39,425 nucleotides of DNA, from the NCBI GenBank assembly GCA_902491375.1, contig CABUHE010000020.1, forward strand, positions 1 through 39,425. Direction: 5' to 3'. Numbering within the stretch: position 1 is the first letter of the stretch; each line of letters opens with the position of its first letter. Below the pieces are notes generated by a model, which saw only the letters and a list, made by a program, of their open reading frames with translations, made no database searches and was not told the origin of the DNA. The stretch is from an uncultured Prevotella sp. (GTDB lineage Bacteria; Bacteroidota; Bacteroidia; Bacteroidales; Bacteroidaceae). The translations under genes and the position numbers were made by a program. This document shows, piece after piece, positions 7,533 to 16,337 of the stretch.

Positions 7533-9710
7533 ATGAATTATGACGTTAATCTTAATGAGAAACTGAAACAATATTTCGGTTTTGACAAGTTCAAAGGTAA
7601 TCAGGAGGCAATAATACGCAACCTGCTTGACGGCAACAATACTTTTGTACTGATGCCTACGGGTGGCGGTAAGTCTTTGTGTTATCAGCTGCCGTCGCTG
7701 ATAATGGACGGCACGGCGATAGTAATATCACCGTTGATAGCACTGATGAAAAACCAAGTGGACGTGATTAACGGCATGACTGAGACAGACGGAGTGGCAC
7801 ATTATCTGAACTCATCGCTTAATAAATCGGCTATTGACAAGGTGAAATCAGATATTCTTGAAGGCAAGACAAAACTGCTTTATGTGGCTCCTGAGTCGCT
7901 GACCAAGGAGGATAATGTCGATTTCCTGCGTGGAGTTAAGATCTCGTTCTATGCAGTTGACGAGGCACACTGTATATCAGAATGGGGACACGACTTCCGT
8001 CCAGAGTACAGAAGGATACGTCCTATTATTAATGAGATAGGCAATGCGCCGGTAATTGCGCTTACGGCAACGGCTACGGACAAAGTAAGGACAGACATAA
8101 AAAAGAGTCTTGGCATACTTGACGCTACTGAATATAAAAGCTCATTCAACCGTCCTAATCTTTATTATGAGGTACGCCACAAGACTAAGGATATAGACAA
8201 ACAGATAGTAAAGTTCATAAAGCAGAATCCCGGCAAGAGCGGTATTATATACTGTCTGTCGCGAAAGAAGGTTGAGGAACTTGCCGCTGTGCTTCGTGCC
8301 AACGACATAAAGGCAGCTGCTTATCACGCAGGACTCGATTCAGGCACCCGTTCTTCTACTCAGGATGATTTCCTTATGGAACGTATTGACGTTATTGTTG
8401 CTACGATAGCGTTCGGTATGGGCATTGATAAACCTGATGTACGTTTCGTAATTCATTATGATATTCCTAAGAGTCTGGAAGGCTATTATCAGGAAACCGG
8501 ACGTGCAGGACGTGATGGAGGTGAAGGTAAGTGCATAGCATTCTATTCTTACAAGGACTTGAAGAAGCTTGAGAAGTTCATGGAAGGTAAGCCTGTTGCA
8601 GAGCAGGATATAGGCCGTCAGCTCCTTCAGGAGACCGCAGCTTATGCTGAATCATCAGTCTGCCGCAGAAAAATGCTGCTTCATTATTTCGGTGAAGAGT
8701 ATGATAAGGACAACTGTGGAAACTGTGACAACTGTCTGCACCCAAAGACTAAGATTGAGGGAAAAGACGCATTGTTGGTTGTTCTCAATGCAATAGCGGC
8801 AATAAAGGAAGATTTCCGTACAGACTATGTAATAGATTTTGTCGAGGGTAAGGACAATAACGATATCGTAGCACACAAGCATGATAAGCTTGAGGAGTTC
8901 GGGTCGGGCGAGGATATGGATGAAAAACTTTGGAATCCTGTTATCCGTCAGGCTCTTATTGCCGGTTTTCTTAAGAAGGATGTCGAGAACTATGGTATAT
9001 TGAAACTTACTCCGGCAGGAAAGAAATTCATCAAGAATCCTCATTCGTTCATGATTGTATTGGACAATGAATTTAATGAAGACGAGGAGGAAGATGGTCA
9101 CGACGGAATAAGTTCTGCTCTCGATCCTACACTTCACGCAATGCTGAAGGACTTGCGTAAGAAGGTAAGCAAGAAGGTAAAGCTGCCGCCTTACGTAATT
9201 TTCCAAGATATTTCATTGGAGCAGATGGCGACAGTTTATCCGATAACTCTTGACGATTTACAGAACATTCAAGGTGTCGGTGCAGGTAAAGCACGCCGTT
9301 ATGGCAAAGAGTTTGTCGCTCTTATAAAGAAATACTGTGAGGAGAATGACATCGAACGTCCTGAGGATTTAAGGGTAAGGACTGTTGCAAAGAAGTCGGT
9401 TCTTAAAGTAAAGATAATCCAGAGTATCGACCGTCAGGTTGCGCTTGACGATATAGCAGAAGCTCAGGGACTTGAGTTTGATGAGCTTCTTGATGAGGTT
9501 GAGGCTATTGTTTACAGTGGAACGAAGATAAACATAGACTATTTCCTTGAAGACGTAATGGACGATGATCATGTTGACGATATTTACGAATATTTCAAGG
9601 AGAGTGATACCGATGATCTTGAAACGGCAATGGAGGAATTGGGAGGTGATTACACCGAGGATGAGATAAGACTAGTCCGTATCAAGTTTATGTCTGATAT
9701 GGGTAACTGA
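7533..9710 (+). CDS. recQ: ATP-dependent DNA helicase RecQ
   Basis: This encodes 725 residues. The motif 0 glutamine (GNQEAI) is near residue 24, Walker A TGGGKS has Lys47, and the DEAH box is at 143-146. The second helicase domain contains the ARD-type signature TGRAGRDG. The RQC zinc site follows (CRRKMLLHYFGE...CGNCDNC, about 376-401), then a winged-helix region and an HRDC domain at about 560-610. The acidic C-terminal 100 residues extend beyond E. coli RecQ and are typical of Bacteroidetes. It unwinds DNA 3' to 5' in recombination and fork repair. TTACTTTG at 7517-7524 may provide a separate promoter. Confidence 0.96.
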   Translation: MNYDVNLNEKLKQYFGFDKFKGNQEAIIRNLLDGNNTFVLMPTGGGKSLCYQLPSLIMDGTAIVISPLIALMKNQVDVINGMTETDGVAHYLNSSLNKSAIDKVKSDILEGKTKLLYVAPESLTKEDNVDFLRGVKISFYAVDEAHCISEWGHDFRPEYRRIRPIINEIGNAPVIALTATATDKVRTDIKKSLGILDATEYKSSFNRPNLYYEVRHKTKDIDKQIVKFIKQNPGKSGIIYCLSRKKVEELAAVLRANDIKAAAYHAGLDSGTRSSTQDDFLMERIDVIVATIAFGMGIDKPDVRFVIHYDIPKSLEGYYQETGRAGRDGGEGKCIAFYSYKDLKKLEKFMEGKPVAEQDIGRQLLQETAAYAESSVCRRKMLLHYFGEEYDKDNCGNCDNCLHPKTKIEGKDALLVVLNAIAAIKEDFRTDYVIDFVEGKDNNDIVAHKHDKLEEFGSGEDMDEKLWNPVIRQALIAGFLKKDVENYGILKLTPAGKKFIKNPHSFMIVLDNEFNEDEEEDGHDGISSALDPTLHAMLKDLRKKVSKKVKLPPYVIFQDISLEQMATVYPITLDDLQNIQGVGAGKARRYGKEFVALIKKYCEENDIERPEDLRVRTVAKKSVLKVKIIQSIDRQVALDDIAEAQGLEFDELLDEVEAIVYSGTKINIDYFLEDVMDDDHVDDIYEYFKESDTDDLETAMEELGGDYTEDEIRLVRIKFMSDMGN

Positions 9711-9732
9711 TTTGACATTTTAAAATTATATT

Positions 9733-9779
9733 TCCGCCCCGTAGCATTTGATTATGTTGCGGGACGGATTTTATTTTGT
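9733..9779 (+). terminator. Terminator after recQ
   Basis: TCCGCCCCGTAGC pairs imperfectly with TTGCGGGACGGA around an AT-rich loop, followed by TTTTATTTTGTA. It lies 22 bases after the recQ stop. Confidence 0.7.
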
Positions 9780-9925
9780 AGCTTTTGAATTTCTGTAATC
9801 TATGTCTTTCCTTAGCAATAAAGGTCTTGACAGCTCTTTATTGATTATTATTTATCTGCTTATTGGGAAAATACTGTGTTTTATATGTTGTTTGTTTGCT
9901 GTGCGTATAAGGCTATATAAAAAAC

Positions 9926-9960
9926 AAAATCCTCATAACCTTGATGGTGATGAGGATTTT
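9926..9960 (-). terminator. Terminator of tRNA-Val
   Basis: AAAATCCTCAT at 9926-9936 and ATGAGGATTTT at 9950-9960 are perfect inverted arms around a 13-base loop. Read on the minus strand, the stem starts 8 bases after the tRNA and ends in a T-rich run, so it ends the tRNA transcript. Confidence 0.75.
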
Positions 9961-9967
9961 TATCTTG

Positions 9968-10042
9968 TGGGCGTTGAGGGATTCGAACCCCCGACCCTCT
10001 GCTTGTAAGGCAGATGCTCTAAACCAACTGAGCTAAACGCCC
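9968..10042 (-). tRNA. tRNA-Val (anticodon UAC)
   Basis: On the minus strand the sequence folds as a full 75-base cloverleaf. The acceptor arms GGGCGTT and AACGCCC pair perfectly. The D arm AGCTC...GAGC has loop GTTGG. The anticodon stem TCTGC/GCAGA holds loop CTTACAA, giving anticodon TAC for valine. The T arm has GTTCGAATC. The discriminator base is A and CCA is not encoded, so it must be added after transcription. Confidence 0.95.
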
Positions 10043-10397
10043 GTGCTTCTTGTAAGCGAGTGCAAAGATACATCATTTTTTTATTCCTGCAAAATTTTAC
10101 AGCGATTTTTTGTCCTTATGGTGAATTTTTGATTGAAAATAATATTCTTGCTGCTGCTTTTATACTTGTAAACATGTATTATCAGCTATAATTCTTGTAA
10201 TAATTTTTTAATGACTTTATATTTCTGATAAGTCTATTATTTGTACATTTTGTTATAGAGTGTAATACTTAATGAATGAATTATTTTAAATTAAGAAATG
10301 TATTAATACTGTAAATGATTTTTATTAAACTATTCAATTCAATAAATATTTGATAATTGAAAAGTAAGATATAATTTTGCATTCAAAATGTATAAAA
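10043..10397. other. AT-rich gene-free stretch
   Basis: Between the tRNA 5' end and the next start codon the DNA is strongly AT-rich and has no plausible gene. It should hold the tRNA promoter on the minus strand and the 10349-10379 promoter on the plus strand. I see no repeats. Confidence 0.5.
10349..10379 (+). promoter_or_regulatory. Bacteroidetes-type promoter for the membrane/kinase fusion gene
   Basis: TTTG at 10349-10352 and TAATTTTG at 10372-10379 are exactly 19 bases apart, an ideal match to the Bacteroidetes promoter. The predicted start near 10386 gives a leader of only about 12 bases before ATG at 10398. Confidence 0.75.
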
Positions 10398-11738
10398 ATG
10401 AAAAAGTCTGAGCATGCACTTCTCAGGCGATACTTGATGTTTCTTGTGTCGCTTTTTATAATTGCATTCGGAACGTCGCTTTCCATTCGTGCCAATCTTG
10501 GTTCGAGTCCTATCTCCTGTCCGCCTTACGTTCTTAGTCTGGTGCCGGGCATCGGGCTTACTATGGGTACACTTGTTTTCTGCATGCATGCCATTCTTAT
10601 TGTGCTACAGATTCTTATACTGCGGCGTCGTTATCAAGTATTGCAGTTGTTGCAGCTCGTTGTTGGTATAGTCTTCGGCTTCTTTACAGATCTGACTATG
10701 TGGCTTACAGGCTATATGCAGATAATGGACAATTCGGCAGTAGGCTATTCGTTCCGTCTTATGGAACTTCTGTGTGGAGGATCCATTCTTGCCTATGGAA
10801 TAGCCGTCGAAGTGAAGTGCGATGTACTCATGCTTGCCACTGAAGGCACACAGGTAGTTATCTCCCGCGTAATGAAGAAGGAGTTTGGCTTGGTCAAAAT
10901 GGTTACCGACACCATGCTCGTTATGCTTGGCATAGTTTTCTGTCTTGTATTCTTCGGCCGTTGGCGATGGGAACTTATCGGTCCAGGAACGTTGATTTCG
11001 ATGTTCTATGTCGGATTTATGGTCCGTATATTCAATCCACATCTCGGATGGCTAGACCGTATACTTCTAAACGATAAAAATCTTCACGCTGAACAGGAAG
11101 ACGATGCTCATCATGACGGCTTCCATCCGCTGGTGATAACGATAGCGAGAGAATACGGCTCAGGCGGACATGAAATAGGCGCGATATTATCTGAACGTCT
11201 TAATATTCCGCTTTATGACAGGCAACTGATAGACAAGACTGCAAGAGATCTTGGTTACACGTATGAGTTTGTGGCAGACAATGAGCAGAATGTCTCAAAC
11301 CGTCAGCTCTGGGAAGCGATATTTACAGATAACTGCATACCGGCGTCAATGAAGCCAGGACGTGATGACGCCCTGTTCGTCAATCAGACGCGTATAATAC
11401 GCAAACTTGCGTCTGAAAAAAGTTGTATAATCGTCGGGCGTTGCGCTAACTGGGTGTTAAGACATCGTAAAAACGTAGTGAGAGTGTTCGTTTGCAGCAA
11501 TATCCGAAATGAAGCCAATAATGTGATGGCTAAGTATAATCTTACTGTCGATGAGGCTAGGACTAAGGTTGAGCGTGTGAACAGAGCCCGTGCAAACTAT
11601 TATTTTCGATACATAGGCCACCAGTGGAGCGACAGTCATGGCTATGATCTCATAATAAATACTGCAGGTATGAGCTATGACCTTGCTGCAAGGCTTATCG
11701 AAGAGATTGCCAAAGAGAAAGGTGTAGACAGTGAATAG
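10398..11738 (+). CDS. YczE/YitT-like membrane protein fused to a cytidylate-kinase-like domain
   Basis: This encodes 446 residues from ATG at 10398, the first in-frame ATG after the promoter. Residues about 10-215 contain five or so hydrophobic segments and the SIRANLGSSPISCPPYVL motif typical of YczE/YitT/DUF6198 integral membrane proteins. Residues about 235-446 form a cytidylate-kinase-like P-loop domain: ITIAREYGSGGHEIG nucleotide loop, LYDRQLIDK, and IIVGRCANWVL. This kinase family lacks the classical GKT lysine. The fusion places a probable cytoplasmic nucleotide-binding domain on a membrane protein. Substrate and role are unknown. A LysR regulator starts 54 bases downstream. Confidence 0.8.
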   Translation: MKKSEHALLRRYLMFLVSLFIIAFGTSLSIRANLGSSPISCPPYVLSLVPGIGLTMGTLVFCMHAILIVLQILILRRRYQVLQLLQLVVGIVFGFFTDLTMWLTGYMQIMDNSAVGYSFRLMELLCGGSILAYGIAVEVKCDVLMLATEGTQVVISRVMKKEFGLVKMVTDTMLVMLGIVFCLVFFGRWRWELIGPGTLISMFYVGFMVRIFNPHLGWLDRILLNDKNLHAEQEDDAHHDGFHPLVITIAREYGSGGHEIGAILSERLNIPLYDRQLIDKTARDLGYTYEFVADNEQNVSNRQLWEAIFTDNCIPASMKPGRDDALFVNQTRIIRKLASEKSCIIVGRCANWVLRHRKNVVRVFVCSNIRNEANNVMAKYNLTVDEARTKVERVNRARANYYFRYIGHQWSDSHGYDLIINTAGMSYDLAARLIEEIAKEKGVDSE

Positions 11739-11792
11739 GCTTGTAGTAATTTCGGTGCATATAATCAACGTTAACTGACAACCAACTTGAAA

Positions 11793-12662
11793 ATGGAATT
11801 ATCACAAATCAGATATTTTATACGTCTTGCTGAGATGCTCAGCTTTACGGAAGCAGCTAAAGCCTCGTTCGTTACACAGAGCGCGCTGTCTGTCAGTATA
11901 AAACAGCTTGAGGAAGAACTTGGCGTCAGACTTTTCGACCGTATCGGTAAGAAAGTTTTCCTTACAGACTATGGAAAACTGTTTCTCGGCTATGCCCGTA
12001 ATGCAGTCGACAGTCTGCAAGACGGAGTGAGAGAGCTTAACGCGTTGAACAATGTGTTTAAGGGCAAACTTCACATCGGAGTAACTTACAGCATGAGCGA
12101 GCTGTTGAAGTCGCATCTGTTGTCGTTCACAGAGAAATATCCTGACATAAGGATAACCATTACCATGTTCAACACCGTTGAAGACATTGTACAGAATCTG
12201 TTGTCAAACCGCCTGGATGTTGCTGTTACCTATCGTCCCGAACAGCTACCGTCATCAGTTGCCGTACAGTCTTTGTCTGAATATCCGTTGTCTGTTATTG
12301 TGGCTGACACACATCCTTTGGCTTCTTTTAAGGAAGTGGCGCCGGCAGACTTGACGAGCTATCCGCTCGCGACCTTTGTCAAGGGAATGCGCACGAGAAA
12401 CATGATGGACCAACTGCTTGATGCCAATGGAGTTAAGATAGAGCCGCACATCGAGGTAAACGATACATGTTTCGTATTAGACCTGGTAGAAACAGGCAAC
12501 TGGATTTCGATACTTGCTCCTGTTAGTCTGCATACACATCCTCATACAAAAGCCATACCGATAAAGGGAAAGACCGAGAATCTGTCGGCCTGCGTAATGT
12601 GGATGAAAGGCAAGAGCAAGCAACCGCTTTATCAGACGCTGATAAACGATTTCCTTGTTTAG
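11793..12662 (+). CDS. LysR-family transcriptional regulator
   Basis: This encodes 289 residues from ATG at 11793; a TTG at 11787 would add two. Residues 1-60 form the winged helix-turn-helix (FTEAAKASFVTQSALSVSIKQLEEELGVRLFDR), and about 90-289 form the LysR substrate-binding domain that senses a small effector. The best general resemblance is to the CynR/CysB-like branch, but the ligand cannot be named. It follows the membrane/kinase fusion by 54 bases on the same strand, so the two may form an operon; no divergent target gene is present. Cotranscription is inferred from spacing only. Confidence 0.88.
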   Translation: MELSQIRYFIRLAEMLSFTEAAKASFVTQSALSVSIKQLEEELGVRLFDRIGKKVFLTDYGKLFLGYARNAVDSLQDGVRELNALNNVFKGKLHIGVTYSMSELLKSHLLSFTEKYPDIRITITMFNTVEDIVQNLLSNRLDVAVTYRPEQLPSSVAVQSLSEYPLSVIVADTHPLASFKEVAPADLTSYPLATFVKGMRTRNMMDQLLDANGVKIEPHIEVNDTCFVLDLVETGNWISILAPVSLHTHPHTKAIPIKGKTENLSACVMWMKGKSKQPLYQTLINDFLV

Positions 12663-13112
12663 ACCTTGTCTGTTTATGGCTGACCGCATTGTTTATCATT
12701 AGTTAGCTTTGCCGTTGTTGTCGTTTTACATATATTATTCTGTAATTTAGAACAGTCTGCAATACGTTTTGTATTCATGTTCGATATACTTTATTTTTCA
12801 TAGCCCTGCAAAAGGCGGTCTTTTAGCTTGCGTTTGACCGTCTTTTGCTTTGTAAAAGAGGCTCTTTTGCAGCCTGAAAAGGCATATTTTGTAAGACATT
12901 ATGTAATGCGTTGTGTTTCAGACGGTTATATGCGATTCCAAAAATCATGGTATGTTCGGTATCAGTCTGTGGTGTAATTTTACGGTTGCAGTGCCTGCCG
13001 GAGGTCTTGTTGTCAGTGCCGTTCTGTGAAGTTACAGGTGTGTCCGCACTTAAAAAGATTTAAGCTGCAAATATTTATAGCGTTTATATGCATCAGAATC
13101 GATTTTAATTAT
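12663..13112. other. Gene-free region before purB carrying repeat array A
   Basis: No plausible gene is present. The stretch holds a four-unit 22-bp array at 12806-12893. Farther on, 13010-13033 (TTGTCAGTGCC...CTGTGAAGTT) resembles 22112-22135, which lies at a similar distance after array B, so the shared element may extend beyond the array. The purB promoter element follows at 13113. Confidence 0.5.
12806..12893. repeat. 22-bp degenerate palindrome array A (4 units)
   Basis: Units start at 12806, 12828, 12850 and 12872, each exactly 22 bp. The best unit (12850-12871) contains TGTAAAAG-AGGCT-CTTTTGCA, two near-complementary arms around 5 bases. Units 1 and 2 keep one arm well and the other partly. 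The array lies about 220 bases upstream of the purB promoter element. Confidence 0.75.
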
Positions 13113-13120
13113 TAATTTTG
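13113..13120 (+). promoter_or_regulatory. Candidate -7 element for purB
   Basis: TAATTTTG matches TAnnTTTG and lies 24 bases before the purB ATG. Only a weak TATG stands in the expected upstream position. Confidence 0.55.
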
Positions 13121-13144
13121 CAGCCGTTAATACGTATTATATTT

Positions 13145-14488
13145 ATGAATCTTGACATGCTTACGGCCGTATCTCCGATTGATGGACGATACAGGTCAAA
13201 AACGGCGCCGTTAGCCGACTATTTTTCTGAGTATGCACTCATTCGTTACCGCATCCGCGTTGAGATAGAATATTTCATCGCTTTGTGCGAGCTTCCTTTG
13301 CCACAGCTTGCAGACTTCGACCTGTCGCTGGCACCGCGCCTGCGCGACATTTATAAGAAGTTTGACGAGACAGGCGCAGCCCGTGTGAAGGAAATTGAAA
13401 GCGTAACCAACCACGACGTTAAGGCCGTGGAATATTATATAAAGGAGCAGTTTGACGCCATCGGCGGACTCGAAAAGTATAAGGAGTTCATCCACTTCGG
13501 TCTTACCTCGCAGGACATCAACAACACTTCTGTGCCGCTTTCTATCAAGGAGGCTCTGGCAGACGTATATGTTCCGCTGCTGAAAGAGCTTATCAGTCAG
13601 CTCAACACTTACGCCGAGGAGTGGAAAGACGTGCCAATGTTGGCAAAGACTCACGGTCAGCCGGCTTCTCCTACACGTCTTGGCAAGGAGATAATGGTCT
13701 ACGTTTACCGTCTGACAAAGCAGCTTGAGCAGCTTGAGGCTTGTCCTATCACAGCAAAGTTCGGCGGTGCTACTGGTAACTACAATGCCCATCATGTAGC
13801 TTATCCAGATTACGACTGGCGTGCGTTCGGCAACAAGTTCGTAAGCGAGAAACTCGGACTTGAGCGTGAGCAGTGGACTACTCAAATCAGCAATTACGAC
13901 AATCTGGGCGGTCTGTTTGACGCTCTGCGCCGTATAAATACAATTATTATCGACCTCGACCGCGACTTCTGGATGTACATCTCAATGGAGTACTTCAAGC
14001 AGAAGATTAAGGCTGGCGAGGTAGGTTCAAGCGCAATGCCCCACAAGGTTAATCCTATCGACTTCGAGAACAGCGAGGGCAACCTAGGCATGGCTAACGC
14101 AATACTGCAGTTCCTTGCAGCCAAACTGCCTGTAAGCCGTCTGCAACGCGACCTTACCGATTCAACCGTTTTGCGTAACGTCGGCGTGCCTCTCGGTCAC
14201 GGCATGATAGCAATGCAGAGCACACTGAAAGGTCTTCGCAAGCTGATTCTCAATGAGGAGAAGCTCAATGTCGACCTTGACAACATGTGGGCAGTCGTAG
14301 CTGAGGCTATACAGACCATACTGCGCCGTGAGGCTTATCCTCATCCTTATGAGGCTCTTAAAGCTCTTACGCGCACAAACAAGAAAATGACAGAAGAGAC
14401 TATTCACGAATTTATAAAAGGACTTAACGTAAGCGACGAAGTGAAGGCCGAACTGATGGCTATCACTCCGCACAATTATACAGGAATT
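13145..14488 (+). CDS. purB: Adenylosuccinate lyase
   Basis: This encodes about 448 residues from ATG at 13145; a TTG at 13118 lies inside the promoter element and is rejected. The start MNLDMLTAVSPIDGRYRSK fits the family. The fumarase/aspartase signature SSAMPHKVNPIDFENSEG, containing the flexible catalytic loop serine, is at about residues 293-310. TSQDIN (about 120) and KTHGQPASPTRLGKE (about 165) add active-site residues. The enzyme releases fumarate from SAICAR and from adenylosuccinate in purine synthesis. It seems to be a single gene with its own promoter; array A lies upstream. Confidence 0.97.
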
Positions 14489-14737
14489 TAATCAATCTAT
14501 AATAGAGAAACAGAAATCATTAAGTCATTACAAACCTGAGTGCCGATTTTGCAGAATGGATGTCGCAAAATATTTGTAATCTGTAAACATTCAGGCAGAC
14601 AGCCGGCAGAGGCTGATGGACAGGTGCTTTTTATCTGACTGCGGAAGTACAGGTGCGGTATTGACAGGCGGTTTCTTACTCTTAATACTTATATTAATAG
14701 GACTATCAACAGCCGTGAGGCATTAATAAGAACAATT

Positions 14738-16177
14738 ATGTCAGAAGAACTGGAAAACAAGAACGAGAGTTTGTCTGCAGGACAAAATGAAGTTAGCCGT
14801 GAGGGTTACAAGCAGACTGAAGGCTTTAACAATCAGAGTGGAAGCAGGCCGATGCGCCCGCGTATAAAAGTACAGCGCGCATATACGCCTAACAGAAGTT
14901 ACAACAAGAGCGAGGAAGGATTCCGTCCCGAAGGATTCGGCGCAGGGCTTCAGTCTCAGAGCGGAGCGCAGCGCAGTTACCGCCCACGCTATAATTCAGA
15001 CCGTCAGGGCGGCTATCAGTCGCAGCAGGGCGGTTATCAGCAGCGTCAGGGTGGTTATCAGTCACGTCCGCAGGGATATCGTCCTAATTATAATAACGAT
15101 GGCGAGGGTGGCTATCAGCCTCGTCAGAATCAGTATGGCCAGCGCCAGCAGACTGGCTATCGTCCACGCTACAACAAGAATACAGAAGGTGGCTATCAGC
15201 CACGTCAGAGTCAGTATGGCGACCGTCAGCAGGGCGGTTACCGTCCGCGTTACAACGCCAATCCTGGTGAAGGCGGCTATCAGCAGCGCCAGGGCGGTTA
15301 TCAGCGTGGCGGATACCAGCGCAATTCTTACGGACAGCAGCGTCAGGACGGCTACAACCGTCAGGGCTACAACCGTCAGCGCACTCCTGACTATGATCCA
15401 AATGCAAAGTACAGTCTTAAGAAACGTATAGAATATAAGGAGGAACATGTTGATCCGACAGTGCCGGTACGTCTTAACAAGTTCCTTGCAAACGCAGGAA
15501 TCTGCAGCCGCCGCGAGGCCGACGAGTTTATCCAGGCAGGTGTGGTTACAGTCAACGGCAACGTCGTTACTGAACTGGGTACAAAGGTTCTGCGTACCGA
15601 TGAGGTTAAATCCCACGACCAGCCGGTAAAGATGGAGAAGAAGGTGTACGTTCTTCTCAACAAACCGAAGGACACAGTTACGACAAGCGACGACCCGCAG
15701 CAGCGCAAGACAGTTATGGATCTTGTAAAGAACGCCTGCCCGGAGCGTATTTATCCGGTTGGACGTCTTGACCGTAACACAACTGGTGTGCTGCTTCTCA
15801 CCAACGACGGCGACCTTGCCAGCAAGCTGACTCATCCTAAGTTCCTTAAGAAAAAGATTTATCACGTATTCCTTGACAAGAACGTCACCGCTCACGACAT
15901 GCAGCAGATAGCTACCGGCATAACGCTTGACGACGGCGAAGTACATGCTGATGCAATCGAATATGCAAGCCCGACAGACAAGAGTCAGGTAGGTATTGAG
16001 ATTCACAGCGGCAAGAACCGTATCGTGCGCCGTATCTTCGAGAGCCTCGGTTATCGTGTAGTTAAGCTCGACCGCGTACAGTTCGCCGGACTTACCAAGA
16101 AGAATCTGCGCCGTGGTGACTGGCGTTTCCTTACAGAGAAAGAGGTTGACATGCTGCGCATGGGAGCCTTTGAATAA
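14738..16177 (+). CDS. RsuA/RluB-family pseudouridine synthase with long disordered N-terminus
   Basis: This encodes 479 residues. The C-terminal half is a standard enzyme: an S4 RNA-binding domain (VRLNKFLANAGICSRREADEFI, about 242-282), then the catalytic domain with GRLDRNTTGVLLLTNDG, whose Asp (about 343) is catalytic, and KNRIVRRIFESLGY. It should convert a uridine in ribosomal RNA to pseudouridine; RluB-like large-subunit action is likely but not proven. Residues 1-235 are low complexity: GGYQ, RQQ, YRPRYN and QYG motifs in loose units of about 33 residues, rich in Gly, Tyr, Gln and Arg. Such RGG/YGG-type segments commonly bind RNA weakly. asnS follows after 160 bases. Confidence 0.92.
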   Translation: MSEELENKNESLSAGQNEVSREGYKQTEGFNNQSGSRPMRPRIKVQRAYTPNRSYNKSEEGFRPEGFGAGLQSQSGAQRSYRPRYNSDRQGGYQSQQGGYQQRQGGYQSRPQGYRPNYNNDGEGGYQPRQNQYGQRQQTGYRPRYNKNTEGGYQPRQSQYGDRQQGGYRPRYNANPGEGGYQQRQGGYQRGGYQRNSYGQQRQDGYNRQGYNRQRTPDYDPNAKYSLKKRIEYKEEHVDPTVPVRLNKFLANAGICSRREADEFIQAGVVTVNGNVVTELGTKVLRTDEVKSHDQPVKMEKKVYVLLNKPKDTVTTSDDPQQRKTVMDLVKNACPERIYPVGRLDRNTTGVLLLTNDGDLASKLTHPKFLKKKIYHVFLDKNVTAHDMQQIATGITLDDGEVHADAIEYASPTDKSQVGIEIHSGKNRIVRRIFESLGYRVVKLDRVQFAGLTKKNLRRGDWRFLTEKEVDMLRMGAFE

Positions 16178-16337
16178 CCCCAATTGTAAACATTGTATTG
16201 ACGATTGGAAATAAGAGCCGGCTGCGGCTGGTATTGTCTGTATGTCATAAGGTATTGACCTGAACAAATGGCAGACAGCTTTGCCGAAAGCAAACAGGCG
16301 TTCCCGACCCGCTGTTTCCGATTAAGGTAAAACGATT

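Noticed and set aside
9802..10008. Short plus-strand reading frame before the tRNA
   Set aside because: Its end translates the antisense strand of tRNA-Val (VEGFEPPTLCL), a known false-gene pattern, and its middle crosses the tRNA terminator.
12806..12893. CRISPR array interpretation of the 22-bp repeats
   Set aside because: Units are contiguous with no unique spacers, they are degenerate, and no cas gene is present in the window.
15062..16267. 401-residue minus-strand open frame opposite the pseudouridine synthase
   Set aside because: The plus strand encodes a complete recognised enzyme with conserved motifs. The antisense frame stays open because of biased codon use in the repeat region.
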